Position numbers and translations under genes: made by a program. Source: Verrucomicrobiota bacterium (lineage in GTDB: Bacteria; Verrucomicrobiota; Kiritimatiellia; RFP12; UBA1067). From it: a stretch of 51,525 bases of DNA. Below the pieces are notes generated by a model. The model saw only the letters and a list, made by a program, of their open reading frames with translations, was not told where the DNA came from and searched no databases. Location of the stretch: the NCBI GenBank assembly GCA_023269675.1, contig JAHFSX010000008.1, positions 149,999-201,523 of the forward strand, in the 5' to 3' direction. Each line of letters begins with the position of its first letter. Position 1 is the first letter of the stretch. Below are positions 23,812 through 32,026 of this stretch, piece after piece.

Positions 23812-26800
23812 TTACTTCGGTGTCAGAATCAGGGCGCGGATCTCGCGCGGCTGGAGGTCGCCGAGAACCGCCTGCAGGTCTTTCTCCAAGTCGACAGCGG
23901 ACTCGCCTTCGGGCGTGAGCGCGGAAAGCCGCCACGGGCCGCGGGCCTTCAGCCAGCGCTGCGGCTCCAGCGTGAACGCGAACGGTCGCGGCACTCCGCT
24001 GGTGTTGACCACGAACACCGCCAACCGCCCGCGGTCGTCCTTCCACAGCGTCGCCATGACGGCAGGCAGCCGCGCCGTGTGCGGCTGGGTGCGGTTCCAC
24101 AGGTGCGCCGCCTCGGGCACGGCGTTCACCGGGCGCACCTCGTCGAGCAACTGTCCGTAGACCAGGAAGTCTTTGGCCGCCTGACGGTAGCGGCACAGCG
24201 CGTACTGGAACCGCTGCTTCTCGCGGTGCGCCTCCTGCAGGATCCACGGGTCGTTCCAGCCCAACTGGCACCCCCACAGAAAATCGCGCGCCTGCGCCGC
24301 GCAGAACGCGTCCAGCGAATCCTGCGCCGCCTGCGGGCTGGTGAAGTACACCGTGTAGCCCGAGTACACCGCCGGAAGCAGGGGCACGTCCTCCGCGTGC
24401 CGCGGATTCCACGCCAGATAGGCATCGACGGTGTCCATGTAAGGCTCGGCCGTGTTCTCGGTGGTCAACGCGGTCCCCTTCGCGACGGCCTCCCGCCGGA
24501 TGCGGTTCAACAGCGTGCGGTAACCGTCCGACCAGTAGCGCCCGCCGCCGGCCGCGTGTCCGTGCGACGCGTCGTAGCACGCGGCCGGCGCGGCCGCGCC
24601 GATCTGATCGAGGTAGATGGCGTTCACGCCGCACTCGTCCATCAGGCGGTGACAGACCTCTTGCACTTTGTCTTGCCACAGCCGGGTGTACGGACACATC
24701 GGCACCAGACTCCGACCCGAGCCGTAGGTCTCGACATAGTTCGTGCCCGAAGGCTGCTTGCACGCCGCCCCATAGGCCCCTGCGAAACTCGGGATGTCGC
24801 GGTCCCACAACCGCGCGTTGATGTACGGCATCACGGTCTGGCCGCGACCCGTCAACGCGCGGGCCGCCGCGCCCATGCCGTCCAGCGTCGGAAAATATTC
24901 GGGATAACTGTTGTCGAACGGGATCTGATGCCAGCAGTACCAGTGCACGCCGACCGGCACGCCCGCATACAGTTTCTCCGCGTCGAGCATCGCCCGCGTG
25001 ACTTTCTCCGGCTTGCCGTTCAGCAGCATCCAGAGGCCCACGTCCTGAAGACTCTTCGGGGAGTCCGTGCGCTGACGGATCGGGCCCTTGGCGGTCCACG
25101 TCTGCTGCAGCGCCCAGTCGCGGTAACGCCGCGCCGCCTGCCACCAGTCGCCCGTGTAAGCGGCGATCACGACCGGATAATCCGGCGCGCCCGCCGCGCC
25201 GGGCACCCCCGCGTTCTCCGCCAGCAGCCGGAAGGTCACATCCTGTTCAGCTGTCACCACCACGCGCTTGTCCCGCGCCGCGCCGTCGTGCGCGGCGAGA
25301 TAGAGACCGGACTGGCCGAGATTGAAGGCGAGCATCTGCAGCGGGCAGCCCGCCGACGGATAATGGCCGTTGTAGCGGCCCCTGTGGTGCGTCAGCAGCG
25401 TGCCGCCCCAGTTGCCCCGCGGCAGCAGCACGTCCGCGGTGCCCGGCTCCGCCACGCCCAGCAGCGTCGGGAAGTCGCTCGACCACAACCCGAAGCGCCG
25501 GCTCCGGTTCGTGACCTTCAGCCGCCACGCGCTCGCACCCTCGCCGGGCTCGAGGCGCACCTCGGCCCGCACGTCCACAGCGCACGGCTCGCCCGGCAGG
25601 CCGAGCCCGCTCCAGACAAAATCGATGCCGTTGCGGACGCGCTCGGAGGTGACTCGCACCGCGCCGGCGCACCGGTTGTCGAGCACCGCGCTCTCCTGCT
25701 GGCCCGCCGCGTCCGGCGGCGCCTTGAAGGTCAGCGCCCACAGGCCGGCCGCGCCTTCGCGTGTCCTTACGAACCGCGTGTCCTCAACCAAACGGTTCTC
25801 GATGCCGAGGCAGTCGAAGCCGTTCTGCGCCGTATCGAACACCACGCGCAGCGCCCGGTTCTTGAGTTCGTGCGCGCCCCTGAGAGTTTCCTGCTCCACG
25901 GGCACCCACGGCTTACCGTCCCTGAAGAACCGTATCTCCGGCTGCCGCCCGCGCCCCATCCAACCCGCATACCACGCGCCGTCCTTGGCGGGGCCGAAGT
26001 AGAGGCCGCCGTCGAAGCGGTGCGTGCGCCCCTCCCACGCCTCGCTCGCGCTGCGCACGTAATAGACGAACTGGTTCGAGGCGTCCCAGCAGACCGCGCC
26101 GTCGAACCCCGCGCCGCAGGCGTCATCGCGGTCCGCCATCACCGCCCACTGCGGCGCGGCGACCGAGCGGCTGGGCGCGCCCTTGGGCTGCAGCGCGTGT
26201 TCTGCGAACGGGTCGCCCGTCACGAAGGCGGTGTAGCGGCGCTCCTGCCGCGAGAGATGCAGGAAGTGCAGCTCGCTCCACGGTTCGGAGTCCTCGCGCG
26301 TGTAACGCGCCGAAACCTCCACCACCGGGGAAAAGGCCGTGTAGGTGTAGCGGTAGGTCACGCGGGGATTGCCGGGCGTTTCCGCGGCCCTCTTGCCGAA
26401 GCCCGTGCGCGTCTCCACCGTCACGCGCAGCGGCGTCTGACACACCACGCGCGTCTGCGCATCCTCGCACTCCTTGGCGCAGAACTGCGCGAGCTTGCCG
26501 TCGCGCGGACGCACGATGCGGTCGAGGAAATAGAGCTGCGGATCGCTGTGGCCCGACTGGACATAGGTGACGTCGCGCGGAAAGCCGCCGCCGCCGCTCA
26601 CCGGCTGGCTCAGGCGGAAGAAGCCGTTCGCGACCGCAATGGACGCGGCGTTGGTGGTCACGCGCAGGTCGCCCGCCCACAGCGGTGCGTCCATTTTCGG
26701 CACCCACGCGAAACGCCGCACCGCGCCGGGCGCGGTCGGCCCCGCGAGCAGCCAGGACAGGGCCGGCCGCTCCCCGCTCGCGTCGACGCCGCACGGCACG

Positions 26801-26994
26801 GGCACGGGCTCTCCGTCGGTCACCTCGGCCAGCGTGCGCGTCGCCGCCTCCTGCGCCCACGCGCGCGTCACCGTGTGGCTCACCACCGCGTTCGTGCGCG
26901 CGGCCGCGCCGTTGCGCACCTCCAGCGTGTAGTCCGCGGCGAGCAGCCGCGCACAGAGCAGGATCAGAACGGTTGACACTCCCCGAGTCTTCAT
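23812..26994 (-). CDS. Large secreted DUF6259-like protein, probable TIM-barrel glycosidase
   Basis: The product has 1060 residues. ATG 26994 is chosen for GGAGG 5 nt upstream and the signal peptide that follows (VSTVLILLCARLLAA). The first 600 residues are beta-sandwich. Residues about 630-920 look like a (beta/alpha)8 barrel with VGVHWYCWHQIPFDNSYPEYFP, TVMPYINARLWD, MCPYTRLWQDKVQEV and VNAIYLDQIGAA; the Asp of the last motif is a candidate catalytic residue. A C-terminal beta domain follows. The pattern agrees with my recollection of DUF6259 proteins of Verrucomicrobiota and Planctomycetota, whose activity is not established to my knowledge. A glycosidase role is inferred from fold and context. 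Confidence 0.7.
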   Translation of the reverse strand: MKTRGVSTVLILLCARLLAADYTLEVRNGAAARTNAVVSHTVTRAWAQEAATRTLAEVTDGEPVPVPCGVDASGERPALSWLLAGPTAPGAVRRFAWVPKMDAPLWAGDLRVTTNAASIAVANGFFRLSQPVSGGGGFPRDVTYVQSGHSDPQLYFLDRIVRPRDGKLAQFCAKECEDAQTRVVCQTPLRVTVETRTGFGKRAAETPGNPRVTYRYTYTAFSPVVEVSARYTREDSEPWSELHFLHLSRQERRYTAFVTGDPFAEHALQPKGAPSRSVAAPQWAVMADRDDACGAGFDGAVCWDASNQFVYYVRSASEAWEGRTHRFDGGLYFGPAKDGAWYAGWMGRGRQPEIRFFRDGKPWVPVEQETLRGAHELKNRALRVVFDTAQNGFDCLGIENRLVEDTRFVRTREGAAGLWALTFKAPPDAAGQQESAVLDNRCAGAVRVTSERVRNGIDFVWSGLGLPGEPCAVDVRAEVRLEPGEGASAWRLKVTNRSRRFGLWSSDFPTLLGVAEPGTADVLLPRGNWGGTLLTHHRGRYNGHYPSAGCPLQMLAFNLGQSGLYLAAHDGAARDKRVVVTAEQDVTFRLLAENAGVPGAAGAPDYPVVIAAYTGDWWQAARRYRDWALQQTWTAKGPIRQRTDSPKSLQDVGLWMLLNGKPEKVTRAMLDAEKLYAGVPVGVHWYCWHQIPFDNSYPEYFPTLDGMGAAARALTGRGQTVMPYINARLWDRDIPSFAGAYGAACKQPSGTNYVETYGSGRSLVPMCPYTRLWQDKVQEVCHRLMDECGVNAIYLDQIGAAAPAACYDASHGHAAGGGRYWSDGYRTLLNRIRREAVAKGTALTTENTAEPYMDTVDAYLAWNPRHAEDVPLLPAVYSGYTVYFTSPQAAQDSLDAFCAAQARDFLWGCQLGWNDPWILQEAHREKQRFQYALCRYRQAAKDFLVYGQLLDEVRPVNAVPEAAHLWNRTQPHTARLPAVMATLWKDDRGRLAVFVVNTSGVPRPFAFTLEPQRWLKARGPWRLSALTPEGESAVDLEKDLQAVLGDLQPREIRALILTPK

Positions 26995-27243
26995 CTCAAC
27001 CTCCGCTTTGCGCACACGACGCTTCCGCCGGCCGCTCCCGTTTGTAGTGGCGCCGTCAGGCACTTCTTCAAGCGATCCACCGAATGCCCTTACGGGTACC
27101 CTACGAGCGGACGCCCGAAAAGTGCCCCTTGACCTGCTCTTCGCGGAAAGCGTGCCCGGAGAGCCCGCGCCACCGGCAGCCCGCGATCTCCGAGCGCGGA
27201 GGGGCTGTTCCGATTCGCCCCTGCCTCCATTGCGCGCTCGTTC

Positions 27244-27304
27244 GTTGTACCGACTTCAGTCGGCAACGCTGCCATGCAGAACCGCCGCCTAAAGGCGGTA
27301 CAAC
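27244..27304. repeat. REP-like palindrome, copy 2
   Basis: Outer arms GTTGTACCG and CGGTACAAC (27244-27252, 27296-27304) enclose two hairpins, CCGACT tc AGTCGG and CCGCCT aa AGGCGG. The hairpin plan equals that of copy 1 at 18,485, with paired changes in the stem. It lies about 40 nt downstream of the lysS stop. The rest of 26,995-27,341 shows no gene I can support. Confidence 0.75.
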
Positions 27305-27341
27305 ATACCCCTACGCGTCGCGAATAGAAACGGCCGCCGCC

Positions 27342-28796
27342 TCACTTGCCGGCTTGCTTCATCTGCGGGAAGAGGATCACGTCGCGGATCACCTCCGTGC
27401 CGGTCAGCATCATCACCAGGCGGTCGATGCCCATGCCCAGCCCGCCGGTCGGCGGCATGCCGTGCTCCAGCGAAATGATGAAGTCCTCGTCGATCTTCTC
27501 GACATCGGCGCCCGCCTGGTCCGTGAAGGCCTTGCGCTGCGCGATGGGGTCGTTCTGCTCGGTGTAGCCCGGGCACAGCTCCTTGCCCGCGACCACGAAC
27601 TCGAACACGTCCACCAGCTCGGGGTCGTCCTCGCAGGCCTTGGCCAGCGGCACGAACTGGCGCGGGATGCGCGTCACGAAGGTCGGCTGGCGCAGGGTCT
27701 TCTCGACCACTTTGCCGTAGACCTCGTGCGTCACCAGCAAATGGTCCCACGCGGGATCGATGTCCACGCCCTTGGCTTCGGCCTTGGCGCGCGCCTCGGC
27801 CACGGAAAGGTCGAACCAGTCGGCGCCCATCAGCTCCTTGACCGCGTCGCGGTACGCCACTTCGCGGTAAGGCGCCGTGAAGTCGAGCACCTCTTTGGCC
27901 TCGCCGTACTCGACCTTCAGGGTGCCGAGCACCTTCTCGCACAGGTGCGGCAGCAGCCCCTCGATGATCGCCTTCATCGACTTGCGGTCGCCATAGGCCT
28001 CGTAGATCTCCAGCACGGTGAACTCGGGGTTGTGCGTGCGGTCGATGCCTTCGTTGCGGAAGTCCTTGCCAAGCTCGAAAATCTTGTCGTACCCGCCCAC
28101 GATCAGCCGCTTGAGATACAGCTCCGGCGCGATGCGCATCACCATGCGGGTGTCCAGCGCGTTGTGGTGCGTGTAGAACGGCTTGGCCACCGCGCCGCCC
28201 TCCTGGGGCTGCATCATGGGCGTCTCGACCTCGGTGAAGCCGCGCGCGTGCAGGAAGTTGCGGATCTCGGCGAGGATCGCGCTGCGCTTGTTGAAGCGGT
28301 CGCGCGACTCGGGGTTCATCATCAGGTCGAGATAGCGCTTGCGGTAGCGCTCCTCCACGTCCTGGAGACCGTGGAACTTCTCGGGCGGCTGCAGGATGGC
28401 CTTGCCCAGAAGCGCCCAGCTGTGGACCTCGATGGTCGGCTCGCCCATCTTGGTGGTAAAGAGCCGTCCCTCGACGCCGACGAAGTCGCCGAGGTCGAGA
28501 TACTTGAAGCCCTCGAACTGCTGCTCCGTGAGCAGGTCCTTCTTGATGAAGAGCTGGAAGTTGCACGTGCCGTCGCTGAAGGTCGCGAAGGAGGCCTTGC
28601 CCATGCGCCGCACGGTCATGAGCCGGCCCGCGGCGCGCACCGTCTTGTTCTCCTCGAAGCCGGCGCGGACCTCCGACAGCCGCGTGCGTTCAAACGCCTG
28701 GCCGAAAGCCTTGAACCCCAGTTCCTCCAGCTTGCGCATGTTGGCGATGCGCTGTTCGCGGTACTCGTTGCTCGAAAGCGGCTGTTCGTCTGACAT
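27342..28796 (-). CDS. lysS: Lysyl-tRNA synthetase, class II
   Basis: The product has 484 residues from ATG 28796 with GGAAG upstream; the in-frame extension to 28,955 crosses the promoter and a repeat and is not used. It charges tRNA-Lys. The N-terminal OB-fold anticodon domain (about 55-160) has TVRAAGRLMTVRRMGK. The catalytic core has motif 1 around FLHARGFTEVETPMM, motif 2 RNEGIDRTHNPEFTVLE and motif 3 GLGMGIDRLVMMLT. Length and motifs are normal for bacterial LysRS. Confidence 0.97.
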   Translation of the reverse strand: MSDEQPLSSNEYREQRIANMRKLEELGFKAFGQAFERTRLSEVRAGFEENKTVRAAGRLMTVRRMGKASFATFSDGTCNFQLFIKKDLLTEQQFEGFKYLDLGDFVGVEGRLFTTKMGEPTIEVHSWALLGKAILQPPEKFHGLQDVEERYRKRYLDLMMNPESRDRFNKRSAILAEIRNFLHARGFTEVETPMMQPQEGGAVAKPFYTHHNALDTRMVMRIAPELYLKRLIVGGYDKIFELGKDFRNEGIDRTHNPEFTVLEIYEAYGDRKSMKAIIEGLLPHLCEKVLGTLKVEYGEAKEVLDFTAPYREVAYRDAVKELMGADWFDLSVAEARAKAEAKGVDIDPAWDHLLVTHEVYGKVVEKTLRQPTFVTRIPRQFVPLAKACEDDPELVDVFEFVVAGKELCPGYTEQNDPIAQRKAFTDQAGADVEKIDEDFIISLEHGMPPTGGLGMGIDRLVMMLTGTEVIRDVILFPQMKQAGK

Positions 28797-28829
28797 CTCT
28801 TCGTCTTCCTTCCTAAAAAAGTTAACGGG

Positions 28830-28859
28830 AGTGTAACACACTGCGCCGCAGCTTGTCAC
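28830..28859 (-). promoter_or_regulatory. Candidate lysS promoter
   Basis: On the minus strand GTGACA (28854-28859) and TACACT (28830-28835) are separated by 18 nt, about 33 nt upstream of the lysS start. Confidence 0.5.
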
Positions 28860-28908
28860 CCCCGGGCGCGGCGGGAACACGGCGTTTTCATTTAGCTTAT
28901 TGGCACAT

Positions 28909-29003
28909 GCAAACGGTCGGCCCAGCGGTCCGACCCTACCTTTAAGACGAATCACGTGACCGGTTTAGGTATGTTCAGGTAGGGCTCGACCGCCGGGCGA
29001 GCC
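28909..29003. repeat. 95-bp structured three-stem element, copy 1
   Basis: Three stems abut exactly: GGTCGG/CCGACC (28915-28920, 28930-28935), CTACCT/AGGTAG (28936-28941, 28977-28982) and GGCTCG/CGAGCC (28983-28988, 28998-29003). A second copy of identical length is at 42,812. Compensatory differences between the copies support the structure. The remaining 29,004-29,260 holds no gene I can support. Confidence 0.85.
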
Positions 29004-29260
29004 GCATTCTGGGGCAAATGAAAGCGCCGTAGCGGCGGAAAAAGGGGAGCCGAAGGCGATTAGCGATTTAGACCGTGAGCCTGTCAGGTTTGGATTGAGC
29101 GCACGGGACCGTCGCGCTGAGCGGGCGCGGGGCCGCTTCCCGGGCCGGCCAGAAACCATTGGGTCCAGCGCACATGCGTGACCGGTCCGTCGCGCGCTTC
29201 CGGCAAGGAACGTCTCCGATCCGCGGCGCCTCGCGGACACATCATAACACGCGCCGCGTC

Positions 29261-29289
29261 TTGACATCTTTGGCGCGAGTCGCCACACT
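29261..29289 (+). promoter_or_regulatory. Candidate promoter of the two-TM protein and methyltransferase
   Basis: TTGACA (29261-29266) and CACACT (29284-29289) have 17-nt spacing, 92 nt upstream of the start at 29382. The -35 is a perfect consensus; the -10 is poor at its first base. Confidence 0.45.
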
Positions 29290-29381
29290 TTTGCCGGAAC
29301 ATGGGACGAGGCCGCAAACGGGCGCCTACCCCGCGTTTCGCGGCTGGCCGGCCACCGCACGGTTTAAGAAAGGACAAGGAA

Positions 29382-29636
29382 ATGATCGAAGGCTGCACTC
29401 AGGTGCTGGACCTCATTTGTACAGCATGTATCGTCGTAACGGCTGCAGTCAGCCTCGTGGCCATTTGGGTTAAGGTTGACAACGAAGTCATTTGGCAGAT
29501 CGTTGGATCGGGCCTTGTCCTGTTCATGGCTGCGGGGAGCATGCCGGCCATCAACGCTCACGTTCTGAAGATGCGGATGGAGCGCGCGAGCAAGAAAACT
29601 GATAAGTCCGAACATCCGATCCGAGCGAAATCATGA
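29382..29636 (+). CDS. Small membrane protein with two transmembrane segments
   Basis: The product has 84 residues; AAGGACAAGGA is directly upstream of ATG 29382. Two hydrophobic stretches are visible, VLDLICTACIVVTAAVSLVAIWV (about 7-29) and VIWQIVGSGLVLFMAAGSMPA (about 35-56). A basic cytoplasmic tail (KMRMERASKKTDKSE) follows. The TGA stop overlaps the ATG of the methyltransferase (ATGA), so the two are translationally coupled and probably act together. I do not recognise the family. Confidence 0.7.
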   Translation: MIEGCTQVLDLICTACIVVTAAVSLVAIWVKVDNEVIWQIVGSGLVLFMAAGSMPAINAHVLKMRMERASKKTDKSEHPIRAKS

Positions 29637-30208
29637 AGACACGAGAAAGCGGAATGCCGGCGGAGGAGATGTGGCAGACCTTCTTTCGCCCCACCGAGAC
29701 ACTCCAAGCACTCGGCTTGCGCCGAAACATGGCGAATGTCGTGGACTTCGGCTGTGGCTATGGAACGTTCACGATCCCCGCCGCCCAACTGATCGACGGA
29801 ACGGTGCATGCCTTCGACATAGAACCGGACATGATTGAGGTCACCCGGCGAAAGGCCGAGCGGACCGGGCTCACAAACATCAAACTCTATCTGCGCGACT
29901 TCGTCGCAGAGGGCTCGGGGCTGGCCGATGCCTCCGTTGACTACGTGATGCTCTACAACATTCTCCATGCCGAAGACCCGGCCCGACTCTTATCCGAGTC
30001 GTTCAGAATCCTGCGGGAGGGCGGAACGGTTGGCATTATGCACTGGAATTATGACCCCGCCACGCCTCGCGGTCCGTCCATGAACATCCGCCCCAAACCT
30101 GAACAATGCGCGCACTGGGCCGCCGCGGCGGGCTTTGTGATCAGCACACTGCGGATCGACCTGCCGCCGTACCACTACGGAATCGTAGCAAGGAAAGGAA
30201 ACGGCTGA
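29633..30208 (+). CDS. Class I SAM-dependent methyltransferase
   Basis: The product has 191 residues. VVDFGCGYGTFTIPAA is motif I for S-adenosylmethionine binding, VHAFDIEPDMIEVTRRKAE is motif II with the acidic residue contacting the ribose, and LADASVDYVMLYNILHAEDP and RILREGGTVGIMHWN complete the fold. It is of the methyltransferase-11 type; the substrate cannot be told. Start and stop both overlap neighbouring frames (ATGA at 29,633; TGATG at 30,206-30,210), so it is the middle of a tightly packed unit. Confidence 0.85.
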   Translation: MKTRESGMPAEEMWQTFFRPTETLQALGLRRNMANVVDFGCGYGTFTIPAAQLIDGTVHAFDIEPDMIEVTRRKAERTGLTNIKLYLRDFVAEGSGLADASVDYVMLYNILHAEDPARLLSESFRILREGGTVGIMHWNYDPATPRGPSMNIRPKPEQCAHWAAAAGFVISTLRIDLPPYHYGIVARKGNG

Positions 30209-30423
30209 TGAAGACAGTCATCGTGATTTGCTCAGCGGACGCAAAGACGGCGTGCACCCGAATTCGCACTGGGGTCTTATCCCGGAAACCGGGCGGACAA
30301 GCGCAGCCCACTTCGCGGCGCCGACCGCGCCATATGAGGGTGATTGACCGCGCCGGACGGGCATTGGGCCGCACCTGTTCGCGCGCCTCATGGCTGTTCT
30401 TCCGGACGTGTGCCGCTCATTGA
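30208..30423 (+). pseudogene. Probable remnant of a third coupled gene
   Basis: An ATG overlapping the methyltransferase stop opens a 71-codon frame. It starts like a beta-strand/Rossmann protein (MKTVIVICSADAKT), then becomes Arg-rich low-quality sequence. From about 30,230 another frame reads more protein-like (SGRKDGVHPNSHWGLIPETG) until a TGA. This suggests a frameshifted, truncated gene. No family assigned. The following 30,424-30,526 shows nothing further. Confidence 0.35.
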
Positions 30424-30526
30424 CCGCACGGAAATGCGCGCACGGCGGGTCGCGGGCCAAACGGTCGTCCGCCATCCGCAGGGATTGACGAAGGACGAGG
30501 AGTGAAGCGGGAACGGCGCGCCTCGC

Positions 30527-31105
30527 TCAGGCCTCTTTCTCGGAGAGCACGTCCACCGGCTTGCTGCAGTGCGGGCAGGTGCCGGTCGTGTTCCACGGGA
30601 AGAGCTTGCCGCACGACTTGCAGGTCCAGCGCGTCTTCTGCTCGGCCGCCACGACCTCGACGCCGTCCTTCTTGATCTTCTCGCAGGTGCGCCGCGCGAC
30701 TTTGCGATAGAGGCGGCCCTCGAAATCGTGGTGCTTCTGGAGCTTCTCGCACGTCGCGAAGCTCTCGCACAGGCCGCAGTTCGCAACTTTCTTCTCTTTG
30801 GCGCAGGCGAAGATCGCGCACTTGGACTCCATCGACGGATGCGTGCAGCCCTTGCATTTCTTGCCGTCCTTGCCGCCCGTCAGGTGCAGCGCGCAGGCGG
30901 TGCAGTAGATGCCGCAAAAGGCGAAATCGTAGTTTTTCTTCAAGCCTGTCACAGCCCCCGCCGCTCCGCCGGCCGCGGGCGTCGCCGCCTTCAGGCTTTT
31001 CGCGTTGCGGCTGGAGGCTTCCGCCGCCCTCAGCACCCCCGCGCATCCCGCGCACGCGCAACACGCCATAAACGTCCGCCGGTCCGTCGCTCTCACACCG
31101 CTCAT
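30527..31105 (-). CDS. DUF3795-like Cys-rich protein with Tat-like signal and zinc ribbon
   Basis: The product has 192 residues from ATG 31105, with AAAGGG 7 nt upstream. The N-terminus (ATDRRTFMACCACAGCAG) resembles a twin-arginine signal. The central part (about 70-130) has FCGIYCTACALHLTGGKDGKKCKGC and CAIFACAKEKKVANCGLCESFATC, the Cys pattern of DUF3795. The C-terminus is a rubredoxin/zinc-ribbon-like pair, WTCKSCGKLFPW and GTCPHCSKP. About 19 Cys imply bound metal, either Zn or Fe-S. The function is unknown. It is divergent from the 31,262 gene. Confidence 0.75.
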   Translation of the reverse strand: MSGVRATDRRTFMACCACAGCAGVLRAAEASSRNAKSLKAATPAAGGAAGAVTGLKKNYDFAFCGIYCTACALHLTGGKDGKKCKGCTHPSMESKCAIFACAKEKKVANCGLCESFATCEKLQKHHDFEGRLYRKVARRTCEKIKKDGVEVVAAEQKTRWTCKSCGKLFPWNTTGTCPHCSKPVDVLSEKEA

Positions 31106-31141
31106 AGAGGAACCCTTTCGACAGCATTTAACAATGGCAGA

Positions 31142-31170
31142 ACCATAGCTCATTTCGTTTTTCAGGTAAA
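31142..31170 (-). promoter_or_regulatory. Candidate promoter of the DUF3795-like gene
   Basis: On the minus strand TTTACC (31165-31170) and TATGGT (31142-31147) are 17 nt apart, about 36 nt before the start. Confidence 0.5.
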
Positions 31171-31200
31171 GCGCGTATTCCGCGGCGCGGGCGCAATAAC

Positions 31201-31230
31201 TTGCGGGCCGTCCCGTTTATCTGGTACGTT
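31201..31230 (+). promoter_or_regulatory. Candidate promoter of the 31,262 gene
   Basis: TTGCGG (31201-31206) and TACGTT (31225-31230) are 18 nt apart, 31 nt before the ATG. Confidence 0.4.
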
Positions 31231-31261
31231 CAACACGTCAATCTCACAGGGGGAGCACACC

Positions 31262-31930
31262 ATGAATCACGCGCGGTTGTCACGCTTGTTTCTCGTCATC
31301 GGCATCGTTTGTCCGCTCGCCGCCGCCGCGCGCATCGGCGAAACCCCGGACGAGAGCCAGAAGCGCTACGGCGCCGGCGCCCCCGCCGCCGAGGGCCACG
31401 TCATCCTGGCGAACGCGACCAACCAGGTGTTCACCTACATGGGCTGGCAGATCACCGCCGCTTACGTCGACGCCAAGACCGCCCGGATCCGTTACCGCAA
31501 AGGCCGTCTGGTCGAAGAGGCCGTGCCCCAGTGGGTCCAGGACGCCCAAGCGGCCGGCGTCCTGAACGAGCGCCAGGCCAAGAACCGGGCCGAAATGGCG
31601 GCCAAATTCAACCGCCACCCGAACCGCGCAAACATGACGACCGTCTCCGTTTTCAAAGAGGACCCGGTCTCCAGCGACGAGGTCAAGACCATCCTGAAGA
31701 GCGAGTCCCCCATCGGCAACTGGCGCGAGTACGACACCAAAACCCAGAGCCGCAACGCCGTCTTCTCGTTTGCGGCCAAGGAGGTGCCCTCCACGCTCAT
31801 CAACGACCACGGCCTGGTCGCGCACGTGACCCCCACCGGCGTCACCCTCGAAAAACTCTCCGTGATCCAAGAGTTCGAAAAGCAATCAGGCACGCCCAAG
31901 GACGCCGCGCCCGCCATCCCGAAGTTCTGA
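31262..31930 (+). CDS. Secreted protein of unknown function
   Basis: The product has 222 residues. GGGGGAG lies 6 nt before ATG 31262. A signal peptide (ARLSRLFLVIGIVCPLAAAA) is followed by RIGETPDESQKRYG, a segment often seen at the start of small exported proteins in which a residue-by-residue update of surface chemistry is not recognisable. A middle beta-strand pair (NQVFTYMGWQITAAYVDAKTARIRY) suggests a compact beta domain. The C-terminal part is helical and charged. I do not recognise a family. It precedes hisG by 96 nt but has its own likely promoter. Confidence 0.75.
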   Translation: MNHARLSRLFLVIGIVCPLAAAARIGETPDESQKRYGAGAPAAEGHVILANATNQVFTYMGWQITAAYVDAKTARIRYRKGRLVEEAVPQWVQDAQAAGVLNERQAKNRAEMAAKFNRHPNRANMTTVSVFKEDPVSSDEVKTILKSESPIGNWREYDTKTQSRNAVFSFAAKEVPSTLINDHGLVAHVTPTGVTLEKLSVIQEFEKQSGTPKDAAPAIPKF

Positions 31931-31950
31931 GAAAATAATTACCGGGGCAC

Positions 31951-31979
31951 TTGCCACCACCCCCAGAATCCGGTACTAT
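31951..31979 (+). promoter_or_regulatory. Candidate hisG promoter
   Basis: TTGCCA (31951-31956) and TACTAT (31974-31979) are 17 nt apart, 47 nt before the hisG ATG. Confidence 0.55.
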
Positions 31980-32026
31980 AAATGGCCTTAATCAACCGTA
32001 GACGAAGACTAACAAGGTAGAAGACT

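Noticed and set aside
28965..29398. Overlapping minus-strand frames between lysS and the two-TM protein
   Set aside because: The composition is unlike neighbouring genes, there is no ribosome site and the frames run through the structured repeat.
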